Part shown: in pieces, positions 12,401-25,208 of the stretch
Layout: each line of letters starts with the position of its first letter
How positions within the stretch are numbered: the stretch's first letter is position 1
DNA from: Clavelina lepadiformis
Lineage: Eukaryota; Chordata; Ascidiacea; Aplousobranchia; Clavelinidae
Direction of reading: 5' to 3'
Assembly: GCF_947623445.1 (NCBI RefSeq)
Contig: NC_135243.1
Span: forward strand, 7,318,501 to 7,382,500
DNA length: 64,000 nt
Translations under genes and position numbers: made by a program
The notes under the pieces: generated by a model
The model's input: the letters and a program-made list of their open reading frames with translations, nothing else
Database searches by the model: none
What the model was told of the DNA's origin: nothing

Positions 12401-15400
12401 TTTTGGAGTTTTTCCAAAAAAATGTCTTTTTCCTTCTCTTGTTATTCGGGTTGGTGGCGTGTAAACTTAGCCGTGTTTAGATATTGTCTCATGATATGTG
12501 GGCTACGTGATGTTTGCTGCAAGCAAAATTTGCATTGCCAAAGGAGATCGAGGTTAAAACGGTGACAAAAGATCTGTAGCGTTGACATTTGCGCAATGAC
12601 GTAAAAACAAGAACATAAAATTAGAAAAACTATAACTGGCTGGCAGATGTTTTCAAGAAAGACTGTAAAAACGCGGTCAGCAGGGAAATAAAAACGACAA
12701 GCATTTAACTTTGATTAATATCTGGCTCCGGTACGAGATAGTAGTGGGAAAACGCTCGTAAAGAGCAGCGCAAACATCAAGAGCAAACAATGCTTCAAAG
12801 CTGAAATCTCGAAATGTCAAAAACAACCGAATAATCTACGACAAAAAAAGTTGTATAACCCGAATTGCGCACCTGGACGTAAGGCTCATGATAAAGTAGC
12901 TGCGAAAAGTCGCTAAGCTTTTCGAAACCCGCTTCAACTGCTGAATATAAACAGAAGAAGAATTAATATAAGTTTAGGAATACGAGGTTTCTATAGATCA
13001 AACGGGAGTAGGGTTGTTATTTAAGTACATTAAGGCCATAAACAATGTTGTCCGCTCGTAAAGAGACGATTCTCCAAGGAAACGGCGACTGCTGCTAGAT
13101 ACTTTCAGGAAAGGGAGTATAAAGGCTAAAACATTTGTTTACCGCTTTCACAGATTTAATGACGGAGATATAGGTAAAATGAATTCGCCGAGACCGTTTG
13201 ACGGGAGAAGACACAGCATCGACCCTGTAGCCATTGCAAGTAGGTTTGAGCGTTTGAACGCAACAGAAAAGCGACTGCAGAGATTCTGGTCAAACTAAAC
13301 GTAATTTTTCAATTTGTTTTCAATATTTCCACGCATTGAGATCAAATTATGTGGAACTTAAAACGTTAGAAACCTCGAATGTCGTTTTTCTGTTGCGCTT
13401 TATGGAAGTTTTATTTACTACCATCCGAGCCACAGAAGCTGTGGTAGTAAACAAATTAACGCAGTGTGTCGATTAACAGCTTATTGTTTTCCTTGCCAAG
13501 ATATTTTGTGGGCTAATATAGTATTAGATGATGCAGGCGATTCATAAAAACGTTTCAGATATGGCTCATCAGAGCAGAAGAACGTCAGGGATTGTGAACC
13601 CACTCGCAGGATGGGTGGGTGATTGAGTTTGGACTTTTTGCCAAAATTAATGATGAATTACCTAGTCATTATTGTGTTGTTAACCAAATTGATCAGTTTT
13701 ATTTACTTTCAATCAAATTGCTAACTAGATTATTTATAATCGTTACAACATTTAGAAGACGTAGAAAAACGTTACGAAGTTTGTACGAGTATGACTCAAT
13801 ATAGAAATGCAATTCATGATATTTTCATCTCCATGTAATTCCAGCCACAAAGCCGGAGGCACTCCGTCATGGTTCCTCCACCGCAAGTCAACCGCAGAAG
13901 ATCAAGTAGATTATACCAACTCCAGGTCAACCAATAATTAATCGACACTGCCTATCGATAATGTTATTAAGTACAATAACAAAACAACATAGGGCACTCA
14001 GATAGCCAATTGATAGAAATTATGGTGCTTTCTTATAAGAATGATTATAATGGTACAGACGGATTGTTCCACGACCTTCACCGGCCTGCCACTGGCGCCC
14101 ATTCCACAACGCATTGAAAATACTTACAAAATAGGCCCGGACGAGGGCAAGCAATACAAGCAGGCCGAAGTACGAAAAGCAGCGGAAAGGGTTGGTTTTG
14201 AAACCGGACGTGACGCATAAACAATTAAACACGTCGCTTCGTTTTCGTACGGTTGCAAAAACTGAAAATATAACATTTTGCTTCCAGACGTATTGTTACT
14301 TTTCGCTGAAATAAGGTTAATTTCATATTGGTTAAGTTGTGATTGATCTAACCAATCAAAAACGATTAATTCGAAAATTGTGTAACTATTACAGATAGTG
14401 GACGAAGTACTAGAAGGTGTGCCTTACATGGAGAAGGATTTTCCAACAGAAAAAGTCATTCTTAGAAGTATGTTAGCATGGGCACGGTTATGAGTAGACA
14501 ATAAAAATGTTCTAAACTCGGAGTCGGTTCGTTTACACGACGTTCAAAGGTCGCTACACGACGATGATGCAGCCACACAGTTACAGCATATTGCCCAATC
14601 ATTTACCCAGTCACTATACTATAAATCACGTCATGTGCTTTCGGTAAACCTTTGAACTTTACAAGTAGGAACAGTCGGATGAATAACATATGGTCACTAT
14701 TCTACACAAAACCCGGTGTATAATAGTTCGGGCAAAAACTCTGGCGGTTGAGAGAAAATTCCCTCATATCTTTGTTTATTCAAGACGTAATGTAAATGTA
14801 ATAAGGTTATGAAACCATTATATCGTTAGTGCGATACGTCATGATGAAAGTGTCGATCAACACACCAGCTTTTTAGTTAACGCACGTACTAATAACAAGT
14901 TGGATACGAAGAATTATTATCTTTCTCTACATCTATCTTAGAAAGATTTATCTTTACTACAGTACATAAAACTCTGTGATAAAGCATTACATATTCACAC
15001 AACAGCTTTTAACATTGTGCCACTCTAACGCTGGCACAATGGTGAAACACCTGATATTTGATTTGCAACCCAGATTTTTTATTTTCATTAAAAGAATTTA
15101 CACCTATGGTTATCTGTAACCAACTCGCTCATAATTCCAGAGCACCGTGATATCTGGGGCAAGAAAGTGATGCAGCCATCGAACGGCGGCAAGGTGGCCA
15201 AAATCCTGGTGGAAGAGGTCAAAGATGAACTGAAGAAACTCAACATGGATAGGTGAGTGATGTCAAAAGAACAAACGAATTATGACGTATTGACGCAGAT
15301 AGAAAGTTTAAAAATATTTTCAAATCCATGCAAAGCATCATTTACTTCGGTTAACGACGATGTACAAAGTGCAAAAGGTTCACTAGTCACAACATACGTT

Positions 15401-18400
15401 TCGTATCGGTATCGTATGGAAACAATATATAGAAGCTTCAACAACGGACTTAGAACGGCGTTTTCCTACACTCAAGCTACCGATTTCATTCATGAAATAA
15501 TAACATACACCAACACGATAACAATAACGTTAAGGTGACGGGATAATTTAAAACCAAGTCTTGTAACAATCAAATGTTAAACTTGCAGGTACAAGTTTGT
15601 CGTGAACGCGGTGGTAGGGGATGGTCGCGGGCAAGGAATGTTGATGGCCAGTCGGTGCCTATGGGATACAGAAACCGATGGACACGTAACTGTCCAGCGT
15701 ACTACGGAGAAGCATTTTGCTGTGGTCACTGTGCACGCTGTCTACTACGAATAGCCATGCTTTTTTTCTAGACTTTTGAGTTCCGCTAAACGGTTTCTTG
15801 CTAAATTTTCTTACTGTTTTTAACGTAATAACTCAGTGTTATGTCTGTGCAGTATTATGACGATTTGGTCGTATGCTCTTAAGTGTATAGCTCTGGGCAA
15901 GTTGTGTTCGTATAGTTGCCGTGTACGTGTGCTAAGTATTACCCAGGACTTATATCGCCATATATTTAACAAATTTAAAATGCTTTTCTTTCGCATATCT
16001 GTTAGAAAACATTATAAGAATAGCGTTTTTTAGGTGGTCTGAGACACATTTTAATTTTTTAATAAAACTTGATACTTATACTACCATGGGTGGTAAAAAA
16101 TGAGCAGGTAGCAAGTAACAGAGTAGTATGCGACATAGACATAACTGTAAGCCTGGTATAAACCATACCTTCCCTCGCCAAGTCAAATTCTTCAACTGAT
16201 GGATCTATGGGCAAGGCAGCAAAATGGCCAGTACAGTCTATTTCCTTCCTAAGCAAAATTTTAAACAGTATAAGAAAATGTGTAAAGCAAACGAAATGAT
16301 TTACTTGAAAACAGATCGGAAATAATAGAATAATGATACATAGTAATAGGAAATACACAGAAAGAAAGTCCAGCTGTACTAAATGTTTGAATTTAAACGG
16401 TAAGGTGTCAAAAATAGAAATCTTTATCCCCGGACTAAGAAAAGCTTTCGCACGACTCGGCGATGATTCGTGAAATAATACCGCCCCACAAGAGGTAACA
16501 GGTTAAAAATAAGAAATTGCTGATAATCCCGATATTTTGGGGATTTTTTTGGAGTTCGCGTTTGTTTTAACAACAGTATTGAACGAAACTGAAGAAGCTG
16601 CCAAAAGGTTTTAGTTTAGAATTTGGCACTGTTCACCAGGGCTATCTCAAAGCTTAGTCAGGGAAACGATAAGCAATTGCTTAGTGTTGTTTTAAAGTTT
16701 GTCACTTACTCATCGCATTGGCAAGGCAGGAATATTTTCTTCACAAGTTGCTTGACCATGTATCTATCCACCGACTTGCCATACGTGTGACGTCCCAGTT
16801 CAAAGAGGTCACCGCCCTAAAAATTACCAATAAACATTTCAGAATATTTAGCAAATAATGTGACCAAATTACTATCATAACCAGGTTTTAAGTAATGCGG
16901 TTCGAGCGTTAAGTGTCCTGATATAGGTTGGGAGGTAAAATTTTATCGTGCCAAATTAGACTTGGCTAATTTCGATAAACCAAAAATCTTAGACAAGTTA
17001 CTGTGTTAGCCGACAAAACGTGCAAAGTTTAAACGCACTGCCTTTTGCAATAAACTATAATATAGCAAACGGTTTAAAAACAGTCAAGAAAACTATAATC
17101 TCACGTCAGAGTCGAGTAGCAGGTGGCAATGCGCTGGCAGCCTGTCACGGCCAGCTCTGCCTACTTCTTGCACGTAACGCTCGAAAGATCTGCAGAAGTA
17201 TATGGAACAACTTTTCACAACAATCGTATTTTATCGAAAGATAACCGGTTATTTCGCTAACCCTCGTGGGGTTCTTACTCCACGTCGCTGTACGCACCTT
17301 TATACTACTATTTATTGCGGGATCAAATTTGACATGATAAAATTGTACACCATTGTACTATGCCTAATTGTAATATGTCTTGATAAAATCATACCCCGAT
17401 AATAGTGATGTTTGTTGAACTGAGTTGATTACAATTACCAAAAACTGTTTCCTTGTAAATCTCAAACTAAAGCATTAGGGGACATAAAAACCATAGAAAG
17501 GATTCGTATCGAAGTAACGAAACCCGTTCTTTCCTTTTGTTATCATTATGCTATGTGCTTAGCAAGTAGAACGAGTGACAGTAACTTAATTTTCCTGTCC
17601 AAAACACTCGCATGTGTTGCTAAAAACCGGTGCATTATGTTACGATGAGACGAGCAAGCGGCCTTACAATACGAACTTCGTCGAAAAAGAACAACAGAAC
17701 ACATTAACCTGGGCATGTTGTAGTGTATGACGGCTCTCACGTCTTGCTTGTCTATTCCCATTCCAAACGCGACGGTCGCTACAACGATGCGTAACTTCCC
17801 CGACATGAAACGATTCTGAACTCGGCGTCTCTCGGCCGCCGACATACCTGCAAGATTTGTTTGAGTCGCCTTGTAACATGACTGCCATTTAATTGCAGGC
17901 CTGATGAGTTAATAAACAACTTCGCCTAAATGCATTAACTTTGTTCTGTGAAACACTGTAAAATGTAATGAATTAATGCGGTGGAACGTGGAGGGTAATG
18001 GTTGGGAATACGTAATTTTACACAACAACTTTTCTAGGCGGCGATTACCAAGGAAACGTATTTTCGCACGAAAAGTTTTTTTTATAAAGGAAACACAATG
18101 CGAAAATCCAAACAATAAGTAGATTAAATACCTGCATGGTAGCAATCCGCTGTCCAAGTTATCGCTCTTCGTTTACGTGCTAAAATAACAGCATAATTGT
18201 ATAGATAATGTACATGGCAACGCAATCCCAAGTTTATCTTAATAAAGGATTATTGTATTTAATGAATTCACGCCATTTCACCCCAGAACTTGCATAGTTA
18301 CTACAAATGAATTATCAAAATTCGTATAACGACATAAAAATTGGAAGCGTAACTATATATCACTCTTAAATAGACTTCTTAGTTCCTAAAAGGTGATGGC

Positions 18401-21400
18401 GGACTATCAAATACATAAAGAACACAACACTTTAGTTGTGTTCTGTCAATAAAATAAAACGTCGTCGGAAAAATCTCTAAAGGGAATGAAAATATGCGAC
18501 TATTGTTCACCACTTACGTTTGCCGTTTGTGGTCCGTTTGCGTTTCTTTGTCGTCGGGTCTATTGCAGATACTTCTATCTCTGGTATTGTCTGCAAGAAT
18601 CGGCACACATTTCTTTTAAGTGAATAATAACGCCATACTTTACATTGCAGAAAACCATTGCATCTCACTTCCATTACGACACAGCTTCCACCACTAGGTA
18701 AGACTATAACAAAGCAATGTAACTGACCTAAAGCGACACCAGGCGGGTAAACTGAGAAAGCGTAATTAACTACTGTACACTATAAATATTAAATAGCGTA
18801 AGTGGTGGGATGCATTAGCGTAAGTAAGCATAAAAATACGTTGACGCGTTCGTTCTGCGTGTATTTGGCCTAACCATGAAGTGTACAGAATAGTGTGCTT
18901 AGCAAAGATATAATATTGGCCATTGTAATTAGTCTTGAATGAGTCAGCCATCGTATAGTATGGTATAGGATGATAATTTTTATCCTCGGACTGAGGAAAG
19001 TTTTCGAACGACTTAAACCCGGCGATGATTCCTCATCAATCGGTTACCGAGCTAACCTTTGCGCAAGTTCCGATTGTTACACATTTTTATCGTATTGTCC
19101 GAATTTAGAACTGTCCGTCAGGTCCATTGAATAGAAAGGAGCAAGTGTGGTTAATGCCTTGCCCAAGGGCGTTACAATGATATGGCCCAACTGCGATCGT
19201 ATTGAACAGTAACTGTCATTCGCTCAGCAAAGCACTACTGGGTGACCTACTTGATCATTGTTGACAACTTCACCCTGAAGTCGGGTCCTCAGGAATGCTG
19301 CAAGCCTGGCCGCCTCTTCCCGTCTAGTACAATATACAATCACTGAATCCAACTTGTTGAAACGTGCGCCGTTCAATAATTGCTCCAAGGCCTGTTGAAA
19401 AGCGTTTGAAAACGATTAGAGCTTAAAAAAATGACATAAACAAAAGAAAAGCAAAAATCTGTCTATACATAAACTTTACGTCCAGTATCTTAACAAGAAT
19501 ATATCCGATATCGTTTTAAATAATTACCAATACTTAATACGTGGTCTGTAACAGAAAAACTATGGTAAGATACAGTTTTATACGTTTGCTTTCCAGGAAA
19601 CCTCTCAACCAGGCTTATATGTGAAATTGGACAAACTATTTTATGCTAAAAAGATTTCGATCGTTACACAACAAGTTAAACATTAAAACAACGCAGAATT
19701 CAGCAGAAATATCTCCATTATTTGCTTTGTAGTATTTCTTATACAGCACGAATTTAAGTTTAGGCATTCTTGTGTCTTAAGGTTTTGGTTCTCGCCTGCC
19801 ACTGGCTAGTTACAACTAAACAGATAAATCAATACACATATGGCTCTAGAATTATAAAATATTTGTTTAGTTAATCAATGTTACGAATAGGGCTGACTTT
19901 CACGTTGCGGTGTCTTTCTTTGTTGTAGCATCAGATAGGGCCAGGGTTGCCATACCGTCCTTATTTCTAAGATTTGTTCTTATTTTAAAGATCCGTGTCT
20001 TAGAAAATATTTTCGTCTTTTTTTCTAAGAAATGTCCTTATTTTCACTTGCGTCCTTATTTTTGTCTTATTTTTAGGGCAGAGGTTCGTATTTTGGGCAT
20101 TTTGACACCTTTAGTATACCATTTTGTACCAAAGAGATACCAAAATTAAGAACATGCAGATAGTGTCTCGTTTTTTTTTAGAAACATTGGTTGCTTTCTC
20201 CTGTTGTGCACTGTTTACGGTGGTATTCGTCTTTCGTTTCCTAGTCGTGCTTATTTTTGAGTTGAGACCGATGGCGACCAATGTTCCCTCTAATTTTTCA
20301 CGAGTCTGAGCAAACACACTAACTCCCTGAGCGGTCCCTTGGACCACTGTGTGCAACATCAGACGTGCCACGTGCGCACTGTGGCCATTATTATGCGTTT
20401 ATTCTATTTTTAATTCAGGTTGGCTTATTTTCTTGTGCGCAACACAGATTTTCTGTGCGCGGAGACCGTGTCAGCAGTGCGCATTTGCGCACGCGCGCAG
20501 CTTAGAGGGAACATTGATGGCGACCGTGGATAGGGCGCTATGGTGAAGGTGAAAATTCAATCACCTCATCTTTGTATTTATCACGTGACACGGTCAAGAC
20601 AAGATTGCTAGGCAAAGACATATTCATCACCATTCCTTCATCAGGGTCTGAAATACCTAGAGATGAAATAATATATTCACCAGCAAACTATAAATTAACT
20701 GCACAAAACGTTACATTTATTCTAAGCAAAGTAAACGATCAAAAGCACAAAACAATGACGAACATCGTCAATCAACCAAAAAGATCTATATAATTTTTTT
20801 CATAAACCAACCTAGCTAAGAAACACATAAACAATAGCGATTAACATAACTTCGTGTAGCACCAATATACTAACTTACCTAACTGCTTTGCAACTGCCAA
20901 GCATGTGGACACTGTAGCCGTTGCAGTCAGACCGACTAAACATTTGACACCGAGTTGTTCTTTTAATACCTGAAATACATAATATGAACAAGAATGTGAA
21001 TAATGGAACAATGTTAGGATCAAAGAAATCATCCTTTCATGTTTGGCATGAGCTTTATCAAGGTGATATGAAAGATATGTGATTAAGTGTTTACAAAAAC
21101 ATTCTCATTCATGAAAATTTAAAAGAAGATTTTTATTTATACCCTAAAATTACTTTGATGTTTTGATAGTTTAAATATCTTAAAAATGAAATTCGATTTT
21201 CAAATTACTGCTAAACCACAGAGAAATGATCCAACCTGGCACACACGAAGATAAGAAGGTCTAAAACTATGCGACCACTCGGACAAGCAATGACACTCAT
21301 CAACGCACACAAAAGATATCGGTGGAAGTTTTGACAAAGGACTGGTGCGTGGTGACATGCCAGACCAGGCAGTTAATGCTTCTGGTGAGACCAAAAGTAT

Positions 21401-24400
21401 ATCCACCTGTGGTGACAAATCATAAAGAATAAATAAACAAGTTTTGTGTTACACGAAATAATTGCTTTTAGATAGTAATATGTAGCTTACAATCCAACGT
21501 ACAGTTTAGTTTTAAGTGGTTTCGTTGGTTTGATTAATTTGTACATTAATATTTACATTTCAATTTAAGTAATTAATTACCAACTGAAAGTAACCAAATG
21601 CTAGCCAATATATTGCCAAGGGCATTGTAGTTTGAACAGAAAATGTTTATTTTTCACAGAAGTATTAGTCAGAACATTAGTAGCAGAGGTTATATATATA
21701 CAGACTTAGTTAAGATTCTTATCTTGCCATAAAGGCAACAACAGCATTGGCAAAATATTTATACCTTTCCAGTTTCTATTTCCAACAAAACCTTATCCCT
21801 CTGCTCTTTGGCCATACCTGAATGCAATCGTGAAGCTTTCAAAAATTTTGGCAGGCCATGAACCTAAAAACAGTGATAAAACACTTAAAATAAAATAATG
21901 ATAAAGTCTAAATTTCCTACTTTGACTGAATCAGGCCCACTTTTATGTAGGGTTTACTGTCACCATATGAGTTTCCTAAACAATACATTTCTATGGAGTT
22001 ACTGTTAAAGTTCAGAGATGAATTGAAAAGACAGGTAAGACTATAACAAAGTGTGAGCAGAAAGAAGCCATCACCTGATCATCCATCAACGAGACAAGCG
22101 GGGATATCACAAGGGTAATGCTGTTCCTCTTCGTTGCAAACATGTAAGCTGGCAGCTGGTAACATAACGACTTTCCGGAACCAGTGGATAACACAAGCAG
22201 GGTAGGTTTCCCTACAAGAATCCCGATTTATTAAATCCAGAGTGTACTGCAATTACTGGTAAACATGTAGCACAATTTGCACCAAAGCCTACCACAATGA
22301 CTTAACGACTTTTTTTATCAGTTTCAGTTTAAAATTACAACATGCAAATCATAGCTGATGCAATTAAGGAACAAATGCTGTGTGCAAATTACTACATATT
22401 CAAAGCATTTAGTAATAAAAAAGTTACTCTACCAAGTAGTATTCTCTTTATTGCTTTTTCCTGGCCCTGTCTGAAGTTCTTGAAACCAAATTTTTTTAAA
22501 ACAGTTTCAACTTCAACTTCATCATATGTCGATGGTGTGAAGACTGGTTCAGCGTGAGATACAGTGAGCTGAGTTTCCCCGAATCCAGATGAACCAAAGT
22601 GATTTAAGTGATGTGTGTTTTCCAGAATGTCCGCAAGTGAATCTGAAATGAAACTCAGACAGGTAATTACAAATAAACGAGCAAATTTCAAATTACGCAC
22701 AACAGCAATGGTTTATCTAACAGCAGGTTGCAACGAGTATCTTAGGTTGAATGTACCAACTGGTCCAGGATCTTCTTCTTTATTTGAAGCAGATTTTGGA
22801 GAAAACGATCCTTTGGAAACAAAACCAGAAAATGGCTATTCAAAGCAACAAAACCAAAGAACATTTGTATCTACTTGTTATTTATAACATAAGACAAAAT
22901 TTAAATTTTAGATTAAAACCACGTGCTCAACCACAGTACCTTTACTTTTGCATTTACTGGCCCAATGACCATGTTCACCGCACTTGAAACATTTGTCTTC
23001 GCTCTTATCCCTAAATCCACTCCTTCCTGCTCCACCACTTCTTCCTTTCCACCCACTTCGAAAAGAGAAACCTTTTCTTGCCAGTTTTTCTCGATAAATC
23101 TGGCAACAACAAAAACAGCTGCAGGAAAAGAAAACACGATCTCAGCATGGTTTCATACCGATTACAAGATTAAAAATAATAAGCCATTTCGCAGATAAAC
23201 GTACCACTTTAACCTTGTCTTGCACCAGTATAGACATGAAATTATCTCAACTGATTTAAAAATAGATGGCACAAAAAAAATTTAAGCAAATAATTTCAAG
23301 TCAGCTTACCTGCTTTCTTAAATATTTTCCCTTGCCCCTCTTGCAGTAAGTTTTCTGTTGCATATTCACTCGAATAAAATTGGTACTAACAAGTGTCTGA
23401 CCACTACCTTCTGTACTAGCTGCCCATAAAAATTAGTAGAATGATTTAGGTAATTACATGAGTTTGTTAACTACGCTATACATTACAATGCAACCCATTA
23501 TTATATCACAGCTTAATTTATTTTGATTGCAACCCAACCATCTTGATCAAAATACGATAACCAAGTAAACAGTAGCTTTCGTAAACCTTAATATCACAAT
23601 ATCTGCAACATCTTTCATGTACCATATATCATAAGTAGAAAGCAGCCTTGAAACAAGAGGAACAAATTAAAAAGTAAAAACAATTACCAGGAAGCTTTGT
23701 TGTTGATGATGACTTTCTTTGTTTTATTTTAGAATCATCACCTTGGGCTTTAGCTAGTTCATCTGTATCAGGCACATAGACTTGTGACCGAGGAATAAGA
23801 TCGGTTTCCTCTTGAGATTCTTGTTTGAAATTGTCAATAGCTATGGAAGCCTTTTCTTTTCTACCAACAACTGGATCACGTAAAACTGCCTTTTCAGTAT
23901 TACTGTCAATTTGAGTGACCTTTGGCATTTGAACTGATTGTGCATTGATTGTAATTTTTTGAGATGATTGATTGAATTCAGTCTCACGTTTCACTTGATT
24001 TTCCAGATTGACCAAATCTGACAAGTCGTCAGCATTTTCGTTCAACCACAAAATATCAACTGAGTGGTTAATAAGTTTACGTTTTTCAGGTGGTGTCGAT
24101 TTACAGAATATTTTCCTAACTGGAGTCATTTTCACCTCAGTTTTGACCCGGCTGCATTCCTTTACACAATCCAAAGCATCAATTTGTTTCACCGTCTCAG
24201 TAATTTTGGATTTTTGCATAAAACATTTTGGTTCTAACGCCATTGAACTGTTAGCATGGGACTCCTGCTTAGTATTAACTCGAGAACGGGTTTTATTAAG
24301 ATTAGTTGGCAAAGATCGTAATTGAGAATGAGCCATATTCTTTCTTATATTATCCCTATATAACTGTGAGGGAGTGGAGCAAGATACTGATCCACAAGTG

Positions 24401-24856
24401 ACCTTTTCTTCCGATGACAACTGATTATCGATGTCAGATTTCGAAGAATGCTTCTTGAGCAAGTTGTTTCCCCAAACAGCTGATGATTTACGTTCTTCAT
24501 TTTCCTGGCCAGGGTCTATGTCACCAGCCTGCTTAGAGTTCTTCTTTAACCTAGTGAAACATGGAAATAAACTGCAGTGATTTTTTTACAAACCAAGACG
24601 CTGCTATCTGGTTATGGTATATACTTATATACAAAATCTGTAGGATAATCTAAATGCAAAATTGATAAAAGTAACAACAATTATAATTTCAAGATTAATT
24701 TATCAATTACCTGGCATATTCAATGTACATTCTTCTTGCATTTGCATTGTCTTTAATGTCACTTTTTGAAGGTTTTCTCCCATTTTGCTTCATGAAGTCA
24801 ATTTCCCATTGTTTAAGCTGCAGTTTCAGTTGTATTACAGTAATTTCATTTTCCAT
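6489..24856 (-). CDS. RECQL4: ATP-dependent DNA helicase RECQL4 (25 coding exons)
   Basis: Exons in transcript order: 24856-24711, 24550-23688, 23419-23310, 23099-22940, 22810-22757, 22642-22433, 22211-22075, 21863-21765, 21406-21236, 20969-20879, 20647-20565, 19391-19251, 18590-18518, 18179-18132, 17847-17709, 17189-17105, 16816-16710, 16248-16169, 11229-11071, 10981-10935, 10722-10641, 10197-10008, 8803-8677, 8267-8207, 6658-6489. All phases agree, giving 1210 codons; human RECQL4 has 1208. Visible features are an Sld2-like N-terminus with a WG-N-L motif, a zinc knuckle CX2CX4HX4C at about 410-423, Walker A GSGKS at about 525-529, a DECH box at about 629-632 and motif [11 protein letters not shown] at about 849-857. 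The C-terminus carries IETLLCYLE and [10 protein letters not shown]. The family is a 3'-5' helicase that also acts in replication initiation and repair. Assignment is by remembered family sequence. Exon 20 (47 nt) is the least certain. Confidence 0.93.
8595..8612 (-). other. tRNA-like B-box sequence in RECQL4 intron
   Basis: The minus strand reads GGGTTCGATTCCCGCCC, matching the RNA polymerase III B-box and T-arm loop of tRNAs, with a four-base-pair T stem. No A-box or matching acceptor stem is found at tRNA distance upstream, so it is not an intact tRNA. It may be a remnant of a tRNA-derived SINE. Confidence 0.3.
13118..13123 (+). promoter_or_regulatory. Candidate TATA box of the nested Tctex light chain gene
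   Basis: TATAAA within GGGAGTATAAAGGC lies 61 bp before the start codon at 13179, on the same strand as the nested gene. This spacing leaves room for a transcription start and a short 5' UTR. It supports an independent promoter inside the RECQL4 intron. It is a sequence match only. Confidence 0.45.
13179..15754 (+). CDS. Tctex-type dynein light chain (DYNLT2/4/5-like), nested in RECQL4
   Basis: Plus-strand exons: 13179-13239, 13559-13614, 13845-13925, 14059-14190, 14395-14467, 15141-15252, 15589-15754. Phases are consistent and give 226 residues. The N-terminal third is basic and Ser/Arg-rich (RRRSS-type). The Tctex1 domain starts near IENTYKIGP, runs through [15 protein letters not shown] and ends with VGDGRG, ASRCLWD and TVHAVYYE, as in family members. 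Such proteins are light chains of cytoplasmic or axonemal/intraflagellar dynein. The basic leader resembles DYNLT5/TCTEX1D1 and DYNLT4 more than the short DYNLT1/3; the exact orthologue is unresolved. The first three exons are less certain than the last four, because exon 3 has alternative donors. The whole gene sits inside RECQL4 intron 18 (11230-16168) on the opposite strand. Confidence 0.88.
16061..16066 (+). terminator. Candidate poly(A) signal of the nested gene
   Basis: AATAAA follows a T-rich run 307 bp after the stop codon of the dynein light chain gene. It lies about 100 bp before RECQL4 exon 18 on the other strand. If used, the nested transcript would end within the host intron and not overlap host exons. 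Confidence 0.4.
16420..16474. repeat. Dispersed repeat, copy 1 (partner at 18977-19034)
   Basis: Shares a degenerate block with 18977-19034: a TTTATCC-CGGACT-AG-AAAG-TTTCG core followed by CGGCGATGATTC. Both copies lie in RECQL4 introns in the same orientation, 2.5 kb apart. They are too diverged and short for me to define an element or its ends. Confidence 0.4.
18977..19034. repeat. Dispersed repeat, copy 2 (partner at 16420-16474)
   Basis: Second copy of the block described at 16420-16474, carrying TATCCTCGGACTGAGGAAAG and then GGCGATGATT. A few bases of insertion separate the two halves relative to copy 1. It lies in the RECQL4 intron before exon 13 in transcript terms. Confidence 0.4.
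20279..20516. mobile_element. hAT-like MITE (238 bp) with perfect 8-bp target duplication
   Basis: Terminal inverted repeats CAATGTTCCCTCTAA and TTAGAGGGAACATTG bound the element. It is flanked by ATGGCGAC at 20271-20278 and 20517-20524. An 8-bp duplication is the hAT signature. There is no coding capacity. The element sits in the RECQL4 intron only 49 bp beyond the donor of exon 11, so it inserted close to a splice site without removing it. Confidence 0.85.
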
Positions 24857-24871
24857 AATTACATCTATATC
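24857..24871 (-). promoter_or_regulatory. 3' splice acceptor just upstream of the RECQL4 start codon
   Basis: On the minus strand, TTTTTTACAGCATATTTCAG ends at 24871, 14 nt before the ATG at 24856. I see no upstream exon paired with it. It could join a 5' UTR exon, or be a spliced-leader trans-splice site, which is common in tunicates and several other invertebrate lineages. The sequence alone cannot tell these apart. Confidence 0.4.
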
Positions 24872-25208
24872 TGAAATATGCTGTAAAAAATGCCAAATAT
24901 TTTTATGCTGAAGTCATTAGTAGTGCCAAAAAAAGAAACAACAGATTTATTACTAAAATGAAGACAATTGAACAAGCACAATGTATTTTGATCCTTGTAA
25001 TTATTGAGTAGTATAGCATCAATAGTACAAAATATCACACATCGTAACACAATTTTATTTACAAAAACGGAACAGGTAATAATTTTCAAATTGCATGCTT
25101 CTGTAGTACATTGTATACCTATTGTGCTATTTGTGTAGTATTAATTACATATATACTGTAAATAGCTCAGCTTCACCGATTTAAAGCTTTCATTCATTAA
25201 TGGTTAGT

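Noticed and set aside
23008..23137. Open frame overlapping the RECQL4 zinc-knuckle exon in another frame
   Set aside because: It is a shadow of exon 4; the other frame carries the CCHC knuckle and joins both neighbours in phase.
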